Source: Caprella mutica (Eukaryota > Arthropoda > Malacostraca > Amphipoda > Caprellidae). From it: a stretch of 64,000 nt of DNA. A program made the translations under genes and the position numbers. The stretch spans positions 62,001-126,000 of the forward strand of contig CANNZV010000923.1 in the NCBI GenBank assembly GCA_947561585.1. Direction: 5' to 3'. Each line of letters starts with the position of its first letter. Within the stretch, counting starts at the first letter, position 1. The notes below the pieces were generated by a model. It was not told the origin of the DNA, did no database searches, and saw only the letters and a program-made list of their open reading frames with translations. Positions 1-11,209 of this stretch are shown one piece after another.

Positions 1-545
1 AGCGTCGCAAGATGGTAATTCCAACTGTATAATTATGGGGATTCTCTTAATTTACGATTACAGATTGAAAAAATTATATTTTTTATTTTTGAAATAACTT
101 TATTCAACAGAAAACTTTGAATTATATGTTTATGTCATAATAATTTAGTAACTAATTACCATAATCAAATTAGCCTTCCATTTTACTGATTAAACTTCAT
201 CCCGATTTGAAGGTACAAATACAATATAATTTCATTGGTAAATCCTGTGTTTAATAATAAACTGAGTTTAATTATGCATAATTATATATTCGACTCTACA
301 AATATACATATTAATGAACAAATAATCGAATTTATTATTTATAATGATATTCTTTTGAAAAGTTACTAATTATTTTATGATTATTAATCTATTTATAATA
401 ACTTGAACTATTATGATTTATTTTCAATAGATGTTAACATAATATTATTAAAAAATTTCATAATTATCTTTTCTTGGAATAAAAGTTTGAAAAATAATAT
501 TAATGCTTGGGTGATCATAAACATCTTTTATTAATACGATAAAAA
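1..545. other. AT-rich, nothing recognised
   Basis: AT-rich sequence with no gene, clear repeat or inverted structure that I can support. Confidence 0.5.
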
Positions 546-1890
546 GAGGATTTTTCCTATCACCTTCTCCAGGATTTTTCCTATCACCTTCTCCAGGATT
601 TTTCCTATCACCTCCTCCAGGATTTTCCAAATCACCTTCTCCAGGATTTTTCCTATCACCTTCTCCAGGATTTTTCCTATCACCTTCTCCAGGATTTTTC
701 CTATCACCTCCTCCAGGATTTTTCCTATCACCTCCTCCAGGATTTTTCCTATCACCTCCTCCAGGATTTTCCAAATCACCTTCTCCAGGATTTTTCCTAT
801 CACCTTCTCCAGGATTTTTCCTATCACCTCCTCCAGGATTTTTTCTATCTCCTTCTCCAGGATTTCTCCTATCACCTTCTCCAGGATTTTTCCTATCACC
901 TTCTTCAGGATTTTTCCTATCACCTTCTCCAGGATTTTTCCTATCACCTCCTCCAGGATTTTCCAAATCACCTTCTCCAGGATTTTTCCTATCACCTCCT
1001 CCAGGATTTTTCCTATCACCTCCTCCAGGATTTTTTCTATCTCCTTCTCCAGGATTTCTCCTATCACCTTCTCCAGGATTTTTCCTATCACCTTCTCCAG
1101 GATTTTTCCTATCACCTTCTCCAGGATTTTTCCTATCACCTCCTCCAGGATTTTCCAAATCACCTTCTCCAGGATTTTTCCTATCACCTCCTCCAGGATT
1201 TTCCAAATCACCTTCTCCAGGATTTTCCAAATCACCTTCTCCATGATTTCTCCTATCACCTCCTCCAGGATTTTTCCTATCTCCTCCTCCAGGATTTTTT
1301 CTATCTCCTTCTCCAGGATTTCTCCTATCACCTTCTCCAGGATTTTTCCTATCACCTTCTCCAGGATTTTTCCTATCACCTTCTCCAGGATTTTTCCTAT
1401 CACCTTCTCCAGGATTTTTCCTATCTCCTTCTCCAGGATTTTTTCCTATCTCCTTCTCCAGGATTTTTCCTATCACCTTCTCCAGGATTTTTCCTATCTC
1501 CTTCTCCAGGATTTTTCCTATCTCCTTCTCCAGGATTTTTCCTATCTCCTTCTCCAGGATTTTTCCTATCACCTCCTCCAGGATTTTTCCTATCATCTCC
1601 TCCAGGATTTTTCCTATCACCTTCTCCAGGATTTTTCCTATCACCTTCTCCAGGATTTTTCCTATCACCTTCTCCAGGATTTTTCCTATCACCTTCTCCA
1701 GGATTTTTCCTATCACCTTCTCCAGGATTTTTCCTATCACCTTCTCCAGGATTTTTCCTATCAGCTCTAAGATTTCATATGCGGAAGTAGGAGATTCTTC
1801 ATTGACGTTTTTTTCAGTTCCTATATGTTTTTTGCTTTGTAACATACACAATAGATTACAAACATCCTCACAGGAAAAAACATTTGATGT
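448..1890 (-). CDS. Doubtful ORF: unique N-terminus running into an octapeptide array
   Basis: A 467-aa minus-strand frame begins in unique sequence (ATG at 1851, MCMLQSKKHIGTEKN...) and then reads through the 24-bp array as IGKILEKV octapeptides. It changes register at a 25-bp unit to KNPGEGDR repeats and ends in unique sequence. Upstream of the ATG the frame stays open to a pyrimidine-rich AG near 1875, so an exon is conceivable. Because the array unit is a multiple of three, long ORFs arise by chance. I regard this as probably not a gene. Confidence 0.15.
   Translation of the reverse strand, partial: TSNVFSCEDVCNLLCMLQSKKHIGTEKNVNEESPTSAYEILELIGKILEKVIGKILEKVIGKILEKVIGKILEKVIGKILEKVIGKILEKVIGKILEEMIGKILEEVIGKILEKEIGKILEKEIGKILEKEIGKILEKVIGKILEKEIGKNPGEGDRKNPGEGDRKNPGEGDRKNPGEGDRKNPGEGDRRNPGEGDRKNPGGGDRKNPGGGDRRNHGEGDLENPGEGDLENPGGGDRKNPGEGDLENPGGGDRKNPGEGDRKNPGEGDRKNPGEGDRRNPGEGDRKNPGGGDRKNPGGGDRKNPGEGDLENPGGGDRKNPGEGDRKNPEEGDRKNPGEGDRRNPGEGDRKNPGGGDRKNPGEGDRKNPGEGDLENPGGGDRKNPGGGDRKNPGGGDRKNPGEGDRKNPGEGDRKNPGEGDLENPGGGDRKNPGEGDRKNPGEGDRKNPLFIVLIKDVYDHPSINIIFQTFIPRKDNYEIF
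546..1764. repeat. 24-bp minisatellite, about 50 copies
   Basis: Unit TTCTCCAGGATTTTTCCTAT plus CACC, with variants (CTCC for TTCTCC, CCAAAT for CCTAT). One 25-bp unit near 1440 shifts register. Several higher-order blocks recur, for example around 601-780 and 1141-1220. Confidence 0.95.
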
Positions 1891-2046
1891 TAGATCATGG
1901 ATACATACGTCTTAAACTAGATACTAAACACTTATAAAAAAATGTCTTACAAAAGAAAGAATTTAAAAAAAATCCAACTCTCCACTGATTAACAAAAGAA
2001 ATTTTCAAATCAAATTTTCGATGGCGTTGCCAATCGCAGTGTAAGT

Positions 2047-2337
2047 TTAATTCGTGATCATTATTGGAATAGTAAGAAAGATGTAGAAACCAATAGTAAG
2101 GACATTATGACACACTAAAGAGTAGCTTTTAAAGGCTTTTAGGCACCTTGAATCTTCAAAATTGTAGGACAACTTAAATCGGTGTGCAGACGTTTTGTCG
2201 GAAGACATTTCCTCGCAAGAATATTTCGTTGACAAAACATTAAGTCGACTTTGAAACTTCCAACATAGTAGACCGATATCTAGTTGGTTGTATCCACTAG
2301 TTTTTTGTACTGCACACTTCATAACTGTTTCCCTCAA
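2047..2337 (-). repeat. Interspersed repeat with a conserved short ORF start (copy 1)
   Basis: On the minus strand, ATGAAGTGTGCAGTACAA begins a frame reading MKCAVQKTSG. Near-identical starts occur at about 36280 and 48088 on the plus strand. This copy stays open for 96 aa from an upstream ATG; the other two diverge soon after the start. The family is not recognised. Confidence 0.45.
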
Positions 2338-2339
2338 CC

Positions 2340-3660
2340 CTCAAATAACACGTGAAAGTTACACAAGCAAAATACAAAGAAAAACTGAATAATATTATCA
2401 ATGATGAAACTGATAATACTCTATCATACTCCAGCATATTCATACTCTATCATTCTCCAGCATATTCATACTCCAGCATATTCATACTCCAGCATATTCT
2501 TTATTATCTTCAGAGTGTAAAGAAGCGAATAAAGTTCCTTTGCATCCATTAGTGATGATACTCTCTAAATGCTTCTAAATATTCACTCTTACCTCTTACA
2601 GTAAATCTTACCGATTATAGCTGTGAAAAATGATGTACCGCTTGTTTTATTACTTTAGGATTATTTAAATAAAAAATTGAACATAAAATTTAGTTACATT
2701 AAAAGTGTATAAAGAATATTTTTTTATTATTTTCGAGAGATATAATATATTATTTATTAATATTCAATGCAATATTAATTATCATATGGAAATTTTTATA
2801 TACTAGTGTAATTTCCCGTTAAAATTAAGGGTTTTCAATGGTATTAATATTGGTGTAACGTAATATATAAAATAAGAAATATATATATCTTTGAAAATAT
2901 ATATATAAAAAATAGATATATAAAAAATATTTTGAAAATATATATATGAAAAATAGATATATAAAAAATATTTTGAAAATATATAAATAAAAATAAATTT
3001 AAAAATATATGACAAAATAGAAATAGGTATAAAAATATATAATATATTTCTTAAGCTCATAATCATAGATCCTGAAAATAGTATAAACGGATAGGATTAA
3101 ACACTATTGATTCGTTTTAAACCACCGGTATATAGAATTCAATACAATTCAAATTTTTCTCGTCTAGTATATTCTTTATATCTATATGACTTAAAGAATA
3201 TATAAAAATAACTAAACACAATGCTGTTAGAAATGGAGGTAAAAGCTTCTTTATTGGAAATCAACTTCAAGTTATTTTTCACCCAATATGTAGTCCAGTG
3301 TTTGTTTAAAAGATGGAGTGGTTAGTGATTATTGATGTACAGAGGGTCGTTAATGGAGTTACAATGAAGTAAATCATTATATTGAACATAGTACTTGTAC
3401 ATTGATAAAAAGATGGAGGTTATTGTGAATAAATGAATTGGCTTTCTTCCTAGAAGTATAATTTCAAGTTTAAAATCAAATCAATTTAAAATACTAATTT
3501 GTTACCATATTACAAAATGTTACAAAACTACATAAAAGTATTATAGGAATAATAACTGTATTTATTGTTTTTTTATCTGTATATAATAAAATAGAACAAA
3601 TAGAACACTGTAGCGTATTAGCAACTGAAAACAATTTCGAAAAAGAGGTTAACTATCGAC
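2340..3660. other. AT-rich with small repeats
   Basis: Contains a short tandem of CATACTCCAGCATATT units (2419-2500), an AT-rich array at about 2880-3005, a fragment at about 2800-2880 resembling the elements at 20060 and 37745, and a degraded copy of the GTGACAATATGC MITE family at about 3060-3190. No gene is seen. Confidence 0.45.
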
Positions 3661-3663
3661 TGC

Positions 3664-3780
3664 AACAAGGATTTATTCCTGAGACATTTAAAGAATATAC
3701 CTGGAAAATATCCTTCTTGCCTGGGTTATTCCCTTAATATCCCAGGAATAATGCTTGCTGCCTGGGATATCGACTGTAAC
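3664..3780. repeat. Short inverted repeat family AAGGATTTATTCCTGGG (copy)
   Basis: Units of AAGGATTTATTCCTGGGAT and its complement alternate, allowing hairpins. Related copies lie at 13231-13410 and 38113-38222. Confidence 0.6.
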
Positions 3781-3952
3781 ACTAAATGGGACGGAGTTCT
3801 TCTGCTCTAAGGACTGGAAAAATCGACCAACTTTTGATTATATCGGTACTTTTAGCCTCTCGAAGAATACGCAACAACGTACAATTTGAAGGTAAAAATG
3901 ATCTTGTTCTTCTTCTCTTATTCCTCTTCTGTCTTTGTTCTTTATCTTAAAT

Positions 3953-4428
3953 ACGCTGAAAAAATCGAGTCAAATTGACTCAAAGAGTTTTAAGTTTGTT
4001 CGAAAACTGCCTCAAAAATGTGAGTCAATTTGACTCATTTTACTATTTTACTCAAAATCAAGAGTCATATTGACTCCTAATTCATAGTCACACTGACTCA
4101 GGTAGACTCAATCAAGAAAAAGATGAGACTCAAGCGATGAGTCAGTCTGACTCGCAATTTTTTCTCTGTATATAAACAAATAAGAAATGCGCTGAAAAAA
4201 AATTGCGAGTCAGCCTGACTCATCGCTTGAGTCATGGCTGGAGTCTTTTTCTTGATTGCCTCTACCTGAGTCAATCTGACTATGAATGAGGAGTCAATTT
4301 GACTCTTGTTTTTGAGTAAAATGTTAGTACGAGTCAAATTGACTCACATTTTTGAGTCAATTTTGAGACAAATTGAAAACTCAAACTTTGAGTCAATTTG
4401 ACTCTTACTTTTTTTCTTAGAGTGGCTA
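3953..4428. repeat. Foldback hairpin rich in GAGTCA/TGACTC
   Basis: Two arms of about 220 bp (3953-4172 and 4190-4428) are imperfect inverted copies around a loop of about 20 bases. About twenty GAGTCA or TGACTC hexamers occur, several as full AP-1 heptamers TGAGTCA, often paired as GAGTCAATTTGACTC. The structure suggests a non-autonomous foldback or MITE. Confidence 0.8.
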
Positions 4429-4576
4429 CATTAACCTATTTCAGCTAATCTCTTTTAATGATCTTTTACAATTTCATTATATCTTTAAATTTTAGATTTA
4501 AGCAACCTATTTCATTTTGAAAATTCGATGATGTTTTTCTATTTTTTCAAGTACTCGAAAATTTACTTCGTCAGTC

Positions 4577-4651
4577 TTCACCTTTTCTTCTGGAGGATTC
4601 ACCTTCACCTTTTCTTCTGGAGGATTCACCTTCACCTTTTCTTCTGGAGGA
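4577..4651. repeat. 27-bp tandem repeat, about three copies
   Basis: Direct repeats of TTCACCTTTTCTTCTGGAGG plus ATTCACC. Confidence 0.8.
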
Positions 4652-4776
4652 CCTCTAAACCGATTTAGTTGGTGGTGATTTTATTGCTTGGGGAAAAAAA
4701 AGATGGGAAATAAAAGTCGTTTGATAGAAAAGAAACTGAAACAGTTATTCTACTTCTTTTATTTAAATCTACCATA

Positions 4777-4976
4777 TACAGTAGCACTCCTCTATAGTGA
4801 TTGTAGAGTCATGAGTAAGGAAGTAGCCTGTATAGTGAATAAATTTTCTTTAGTCTGCCATAAAAAGGCATCAGTTTTCTATAACTGATTTCCATTTGAT
4901 GGCAGACTAAAGAAATTTGTTCACTATACGGGGTAGCTCTCATAATCGGACCCTACATTCACTATAGAGGAGTTAA
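4777..4976. mobile_element. Pogo/Tc-like MITE, CTCCTCTATAGTGA family
   Basis: The left end is TACAGTAGCACTCCTCTATA and the right end is CACTATAGAGGAGT. Subterminal arms pair (TTTAGTCTGCCAT with ATGGCAGACTAAA). CAG ends beside TA fit Tc1/mariner/pogo-type MITEs. It is one of seven copies in the window. Confidence 0.75.
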
Positions 4977-5461
4977 TAGGTAAGAGATGGCAGTTTTTAT
5001 CTTTTTTTTTTTTAATTACTTCAGTCAAAGTCTCACCCATTATGTATGAAAAATTATTAATATACAATTATGTTCGTAAACATAGTTATGTAGATTTAAA
5101 TATCCAGATTGCCTGGAATAAAAAAAAAAGGTTTTGTATCACATTTTTCATTCTTTTTCGTTCAGCAAACTGGTTTTCATACTCAGTTTTCAAAATGTAC
5201 ATCATTTTCTTTTACAATTAATATATTTATATATATAATGGAGTATAAATTAGTTCACAATGTTTACTTTCCCCTCAAGCACCTGTTTACCTTCAGTGTA
5301 AACCAATTGGTATGATTTGTTGGTGACAGACCAATCAACATCTGTCAAACACAAAGTTAGCAAAGGAGTTGATGAGGAACAAATCAGCAATCGAGTCCTC
5401 GATTACTGCAATCAAAAGAAAAGGCGATAACTGACACTATGAAATGGCTAGAGGAGTTTAA

Positions 5462-5732
5462 AGGGCCGTACACACGTAGGGTTTTTTAAGTCTTTCCACC
5501 AGACTTTTTGCTAAGCTCCTCCCACTTTTCTACGAGAATATAAGAAAAAACGATATAATCGTTATTTATTTTAGTTGGTATCCATGATACCAGCAGGTAT
5601 CATGGATACCAACTAAAATAAATAACGATTATATCGTTTTTTCTTATATTCTCGTAGAAAAGTGGGAGGAGCTTAGCAAAAAGTCTGGTGGAAAGACTTA
5701 TAAAACCCTACGTGTGTACGGCGGCCCGTAAG
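5462..5732. mobile_element. Near-perfect hairpin MITE, GGCCGTACACACGTAGGG ends
   Basis: Two arms of about 130 bp are almost exact inverted copies, ending GGGCCGTACACACGTAGGG. The centre holds TTGGTATCCATGATACC and its complement, a core also found in the GGGTAAGTT family. A second copy lies at 55268-55470. Confidence 0.85.
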
Positions 5733-6225
5733 AGAAATACTACAAGACTGTTTTTGATAATTATACTGGGAGTTTTGAAAATACTTTGAGAAATATTTTG
5801 TTAATTTGTTATAACAAGAGGAATAGTATTGTAAATAATATATATCTTAACGAGTAGAATATTATTCGACCTTCACATATGTGGAAGCGAACTTAAACCA
5901 TATTTTCATAACAGATCACAAAAACGTAACCATGCATATTTCTTTTATACATTTTATTTCTACTTCAACATACATAGCAAGCACCGAAATATTTTCAGAG
6001 TGGAAAGTCATTTTTTCAGTTCGAAACCTATTTCTAAATCGACAAAACAAAAACTCTCCAAAAAACAACAACTATCGTAAAAAAACAAGAAGAAAAAACA
6101 TTGTGTTGACACAGTACGGAGAGTACAAATTTGCTGATTGGTAACACAATTATTCCGTCCTTTCCTTCAATTTGAAACAATACTAAAGAAATTATAAACA
6201 TTTTCATATCACATTTACTATATAG

Positions 6226-6312
6226 TTCTAATTATAGAAAATTTGTCCACTATACAGGGTAATTCTCTTACTTGGGACTCTACATTCACTATAGAGGATT
6301 TCCAAGTAGTTC
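6226..6312. mobile_element. Partial pogo-like MITE, right half
   Basis: Matches the right half of the copy at 4777-4976 (TTGTCCACTATACAGGGTA ... CACTATAGAGGATTTCC). The left half is missing. Confidence 0.6.
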
Positions 6313-6477
6313 GACAGAAAGAGTATAAATGTGAAATCTTAGAAGTTGATGAAACAAAACTTTTTTCTATGGAGGTCCATTTCTTGAATTGAAAATAGAA
6401 AAAACTTATTTTGATGTAACAAGTTTACCTAAAGACTTCAATTCAGTATCATTCAAATGAAATAAACAACAAGAACC

Positions 6478-7312
6478 AGCACTCGTAGAGCGCAAACTTT
6501 CACCGCCACTTATAATTGACCTTGATCATCCAACTTCAAGTTATAAATGACTTTGACCCGATTAACCGGGAAATTAACCGGGAAATGGTTCCCGGTTAAA
6601 GGTCCCCTCCAAGCAAATATTTTTATTGCCTTATTCAACGAGGCTAATGTTTCTTATCATTTTGCTGCAAACCGCATCGAATTTGGTGGCATAATTTTAA
6701 TTTTAGATGCTTTCAAAGATTTTTATAATCAAAACTCTACAAAACCTATTTTACTTCCGACTTACTAATTTAAGAAATTTTCAGCCTGAAGAAAGAGAAT
6801 GTACACCATTTGTTTTGATTGTCAACTAGGTATTAGGTTAAATAAATCCATTTAATATTCGTGTAAAGGTATAAAATTGAATGAACTTATAATAGGAACG
6901 TTTATATACTTTAGGAAACAATTAATATCTAAAATAATGGCCGAAAACGCATGGTTTGTTTATAAAATTCAAATTTGTAATCAAAACAAAGAGTGTACAA
7001 TCTTCTTCTTGAGCATCAGATTAGTGATTCGCTCAATTGTTGCTCACAGAGTATTAAAAAACTTTAAAAACAAATTATAAAATATATACTGAACCTAAAT
7101 GTATGCGGTTTGCAGAATAATGATCCTAGACCTTAGTTCTATAATATTATGTAATAAACTCATTTTTTTCCCGGAGCCTGGAGAGGACCTTTAATGTCCA
7201 ATCGTCCCACCAAATTTCAGGCAATTTGGTTGACTAATTTTTGAGTTATGCGAATAACAAGTTGATAAATAAGACCAGAACATAACCTTCTGCATTTTGC
7301 GAAGGTAATGAT
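6478..7312 (+). mobile_element. SINE-like element split by a nested insertion
   Basis: The left part (6478-6560, CGTAGAGCGC ... ATGACTTTGACCCG) and right part (7195-7312, CAATCGTCCCACCAAATTTC ... TTGCGAAGGTA) match the ends of uninterrupted copies at 10510, 15875 and 20469. The middle is replaced by the TTAA-flanked element at 6600-7190. Confidence 0.65.
6600..7190. mobile_element. TTAA-flanked, piggyBac-like non-autonomous element
   Basis: TTAA occurs at both edges (6596-6599 and 7191-7194), with inverted ends AGGTCCCCTCC and GGAGAGGACCT. TTAA target duplication is the hallmark of piggyBac. There is no transposase ORF. A diverged relative in opposite orientation lies at 58685-59620. Confidence 0.55.
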
Positions 7313-7319
7313 TGAATCG

Positions 7320-8100
7320 AAGTTTGAGTCTAGTTTGTTTGATTATTTAAGATATTTATTTTTGAAAAATTTGAATATTTCAGATTCGATTTTAATCGGG
7401 GGGTACCAAAAAAAAATTGGCGGATCAATTCAAGATTATGACCCGACATAATCTTCTATGACCCCACCATACAGCTCTGTATGTCAAAAACCATTATGTA
7501 AAATGATGTGTCAATTATTATTGTAATATACGAACTGATATATTTATATCACTTTGTGTCTAATTTCTCCCGTGATGAAATAATAAAAGTAAATATAGCC
7601 GTGTTAAAATAGTATATTGCATTGTTCCATTCTTTGGTTTTTTTATTGAGAAACTTTGCATTTACTCAATGATAGTAATAACATAATGTTTTTTAATACT
7701 TATATTTAAAACTAATGGGTATATTCGACTCGTTCACTTAAACTAAATATGGTAACCTGTTTGCTGAATAATAAAGAGTTTATCGATGTTATTTTAACGG
7801 TACCGGTAACTTCATTTTTTTAGTATCACCGAGATGTTTCAACAATGAAAAACTGGTTTACTATCGTATTCTATAGGTACCTACCTATATTTCCCGGGTT
7901 ATATTGCCCCAGTATTGGATCAATATCGTCCTAATATTATGAAAATATATGGGGAGTGTTTTGAGTTTTTATTTTTATTTTTTTTTTTTTTTTTTGCACA
8001 AGGGGTATTTTTCCTGTCACTGAACTATCTTTCACCTACATACATTAAATTACTTTATGTCAAAACATTTGTCATGACATTTTGATCCATTTAAATTAAT
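7320..8100. other. AT-rich, no gene recognised
   Basis: Includes a fragment near 7440-7470 resembling the ATCTTCTATGGCCCCACCAT repeat seen at 10.9 and 44 kb. Otherwise nothing was recognised. Confidence 0.4.
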
Positions 8101-8114
8101 TATTTTGCGTTTAA

Positions 8115-8430
8115 TGGACGAATTTTCCGTAGACCAATATTCCGTAGACCAATATTCCGTAGACCAATATTCCGTGGACGAATTTTCCATGCACGAATAT
8201 TCCATGAACAAATATTCCGTAGACGAATTTTCCGTAGACGAATATTCCTTAGACGAATATTCCGTAGACCAATATTCCGTAGACCAATATTCCGTAGACC
8301 AATATTCCGTAGACCAATATTCCGTAGACCAATATTCCGTAGACGAATATTCCGTAGACGAATATTCCGTAGACGAATTTTCCGTAGACGAATATTCCGT
8401 AGACCAATATTCCGTGGACGAATTTTCCGG
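8115..8430. repeat. 15-bp minisatellite GTAGACSAATATTCC
   Basis: About 21 units alternate CCAATATTCC and CGAATATTCC forms. The unit resembles GTGGACGAAATGTCC at 14672-14800. Because 15 is a multiple of three, a 127-aa chance ORF crosses it. Confidence 0.9.
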
Positions 8431-8599
8431 TCACGTTAGCAATGATATGAAACAAATACGAGATATTAGAAGCATATACATTAATTAACATATATTAATT
8501 AACTTCATTTGCAACCATGGAAGTTCGCTACAAGTTATAATTATATGATTTACAGACGAATATCTAATCCTTTCAAATTAATTAATCATATTTTAGTAG

Positions 8600-8805
8600 G
8601 GGTCTAACGTCTGCTTCAGAACCAAAGGACATATCGCTGAAGTCAAAAAGAAATTAAATACAAGGGACTGGAAGAAGCAGTCAGAAAGGAAAGTGGCTCC
8701 ATGAACAAAGTCACTTACCACCAGTCGGTGACAATGCTCATTGATGCAGAAAAGCTACTCCTTGAAAATGAACTTACCGAGGAAAGTGACGAAAAAGGAC
8801 ACATA
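8600..8805 (+). repeat. Composite interspersed element, head region (copy)
   Basis: Shares TGGCTCCATGAACAAAGTCA and GCAGAAAAGCTACTCC with copies at 50504 and 54325, and in reverse at 30779-31190. The 60-bp array and tail of the full element are absent here. Confidence 0.6.
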
Positions 8806-9525
8806 ATCATCTATTGCCAATATATTTCATGATATTTTTTAAGGGAATATTTTTTCATTAAGATCAAGAAAAACAAGAAAGGATTCGATTAAATCAATAA
8901 TTGTAATAATCTTTGACTGAAATGTTGTTTTAGTTTTTGTTGAATCAACGAAAATCACCTATGATGAAATTCATACATATATTTACTAACTATAATATTA
9001 ACAATAAATTTAACTATAAATTTAACTATAAATTTACCTATAAATTTAACTACAATAATAACTAATAAAATCTAACTAATACTAACTATTTACAGTTCTA
9101 ATAATAAATAAGATTGTATGAAATGAAATCAGTATGACAAAAGGAATTATAAATAATTAGTTCTAATTTACAATAGTTACATATATTGTAATGAAACGAA
9201 TATAAATTATTCCATCTTTTCAATAGTTCACATTAGAACAAACATTTTATCTATTTATTTGTGTCTTGGTTTTTTACCGAATTATTTGAATTGGTTCGTC
9301 TCATTTTCATCAGATATGAAAATATATACAAGGATATTATTTTAAAACATATATAGCCATTATTATAGTGTGAATGATGTACGTAGTGTGTATGAGGATT
9401 GTTTGGAGTAAGAGCTCCATAGAAGATTGAGTGGGGACACCTCTTAATCTTCGATGGCCCCACTATAACTAATTCTTCCCATGAGCCTGTTTCAACCATG
9501 ATATCGTTGAGGTCTATTCCATACT
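8806..9525. other. AT-rich, no gene recognised
   Basis: A small 15-bp tandem (ATAAATTTAACTATA) lies at 9002-9050, and a copy of the ATCTTCTATGGCCCCACCAT-type sequence is at about 9420-9475. Confidence 0.4.
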
Positions 9526-9651
9526 AGCAGAAAAAACGCTGAGTTTTCACCGACCAATTTACGCCTCTTCAATTGATCACTGTTAAATGAGTGGAAAACA
9601 AATTTGCAGTCCATACAAAGCGTATTAAAAACGTGGCGTTTTATCTGTTAG
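9526..9651. mobile_element. MITE, GCAGATAAAACGCCG family (short copy)
   Basis: The inverted ends resemble GCAGATAAAACGCCGAGTTT (here AGCAGAAAAAACGCTGAG ... GGCGTTTTATCTG). Other copies are at 15521-15699 and 51930-52094. Confidence 0.65.
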
Positions 9652-10017
9652 TTTAGAATAGGCATTAGATCAGATTATGAAACAATTGAACAAGAAGTCA
9701 TCAGAACGTTTCCAAACTATAGAGTATGTAGTTCATCTGTAAATTATCCCCTGATGTAGATAAAACATGCCAGCATTTTTAAACATGCCAGCATTTTTAA
9801 ACATACCAGGATTTTTGAATTGAGATGTGATAAGAGAATCTGTCGGAATAGGATCAGTATTCGGACAGATACGTGGTCTGAGGGAACACAATTCAAGTTT
9901 GACATAATATCCATCTTCAAATATTGTTAGACGTAATAATTCACGTCGATCAAGTTTTGTAAAGAAGAAGAAGTTACATGAGGTAACTCAGCGCATTTAA
10001 AATACTTACAAACTCAG

Positions 10018-10405
10018 TTAGGGCCCTGTCAAACGAGCGGTTATCAACCGACGGCATATGAAACGCCGATGCTATGTCAGACGGGTGGTTCTTACCGTGG
10101 TTGAAATCTGGTGGTTCTGCCGCCTCAAAACCGTACGTCAGACATTGTCTAGGTGATCAAGCGTTCGGTTGTGTTGAACATGAGTATGAAACAGAAAGTA
10201 CTATTTTAAATTTACGCAGTCTTAACGCCTGAGGCCTGTCCGTCTGACATGCCCAGGCAGTTCTGCTGCGGCGGTTGTGAGCGAAACTTGCGGTGGTTAT
10301 ACTGAAGTTGAAACTTGCGGCGGTTGTAAGATGCAATAATAATTGATTGTTGGTCAGTCAAACGAACGGTTTTGCCGACGCGTTTCGGAAGCGGGTTGAC
10401 CTCCA
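10018..10405. mobile_element. GC-rich candidate DNA element
   Basis: A GC-rich island begins AGGGCCCTGTCAAACGAGCG and ends in related sequence on the opposite strand (GTCAAACGAACGG near 10355). It holds partial tandem ACTTGCGGCGGTTGT units. It is likely a MITE; ends are uncertain. Confidence 0.4.
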
Positions 10406-10509
10406 TAGAGAAGATCGTAAATTTTTAACTTTTTTCTTAGCTTATAAAAATTAAACATTATTAATAGATAAAAAAAATTGTAATTTACATGAAATAATAA
10501 ATAACTAGA

Positions 10510-10800
10510 AAATGCTCTCGTACAGGGCATACCTTCACCGCCGCTACCTTTTTTTTCATTTATACTTTTTTGTGACCTTAACCTTTGACCAAATCACTCC
10601 CAAAATATAACCAAATGGTTCCTGGGTATTGAACAATAGTCCAACCAAATTTCAGGCAATTTGGTTGAATACTTTTCGAGTTATGCGAATAACAAGATTA
10701 TAAATAAATGAATGAAAACATAATTATGAGTACATAATTGCAAATAAATATAGCAAATCAAAAACATAACTTTCCTCAAATTTGCGATGGTAGTTAGTAA
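10510..10800 (+). mobile_element. SINE-like or non-LTR tail element (copy)
   Basis: Contains CATACCTTCACCGCCGCTAC, TTGACCAAATC, CACCAAATTTCAGGCAATTT, GAGTTATGCGAATAACAAG and a terminal GCGATGGTA, in the same order as copies at 15875 and 20469. Confidence 0.65.
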
Positions 10801-11209
10801 CTGTTTTTATTTTTATATCATTATAGTGACTCTATTCTCTGATACTAAGATAGGAGATTATGATGGGCCCATAGAAGATTAACAGCGGACTCTCTCTAAA
10901 GCCCCACCATAACTTTTCCCTCTTAATCTTCTATGGCCCCACCATAACTATTTTTATGGAACTTTTACAACCTCGTGATAAATAATATGTTCGAGGAGTG
11001 TTAGGATGATCACCTAATTATAAGTTATAATTTTAACTTCAAAGAAGAATTGTCTAGGGACAGTAAATTGTAATTACTTTCAGTCTCTTCTAATACTATC
11101 TTCATCGGATTGTTATAAGTAATATATTCATAATGATTTTAAGTGTTAAATACAGTATATTATAGATAATGTAATGAATGTAGTTAATATAATTGGACGT
11201 ATTTAATTA

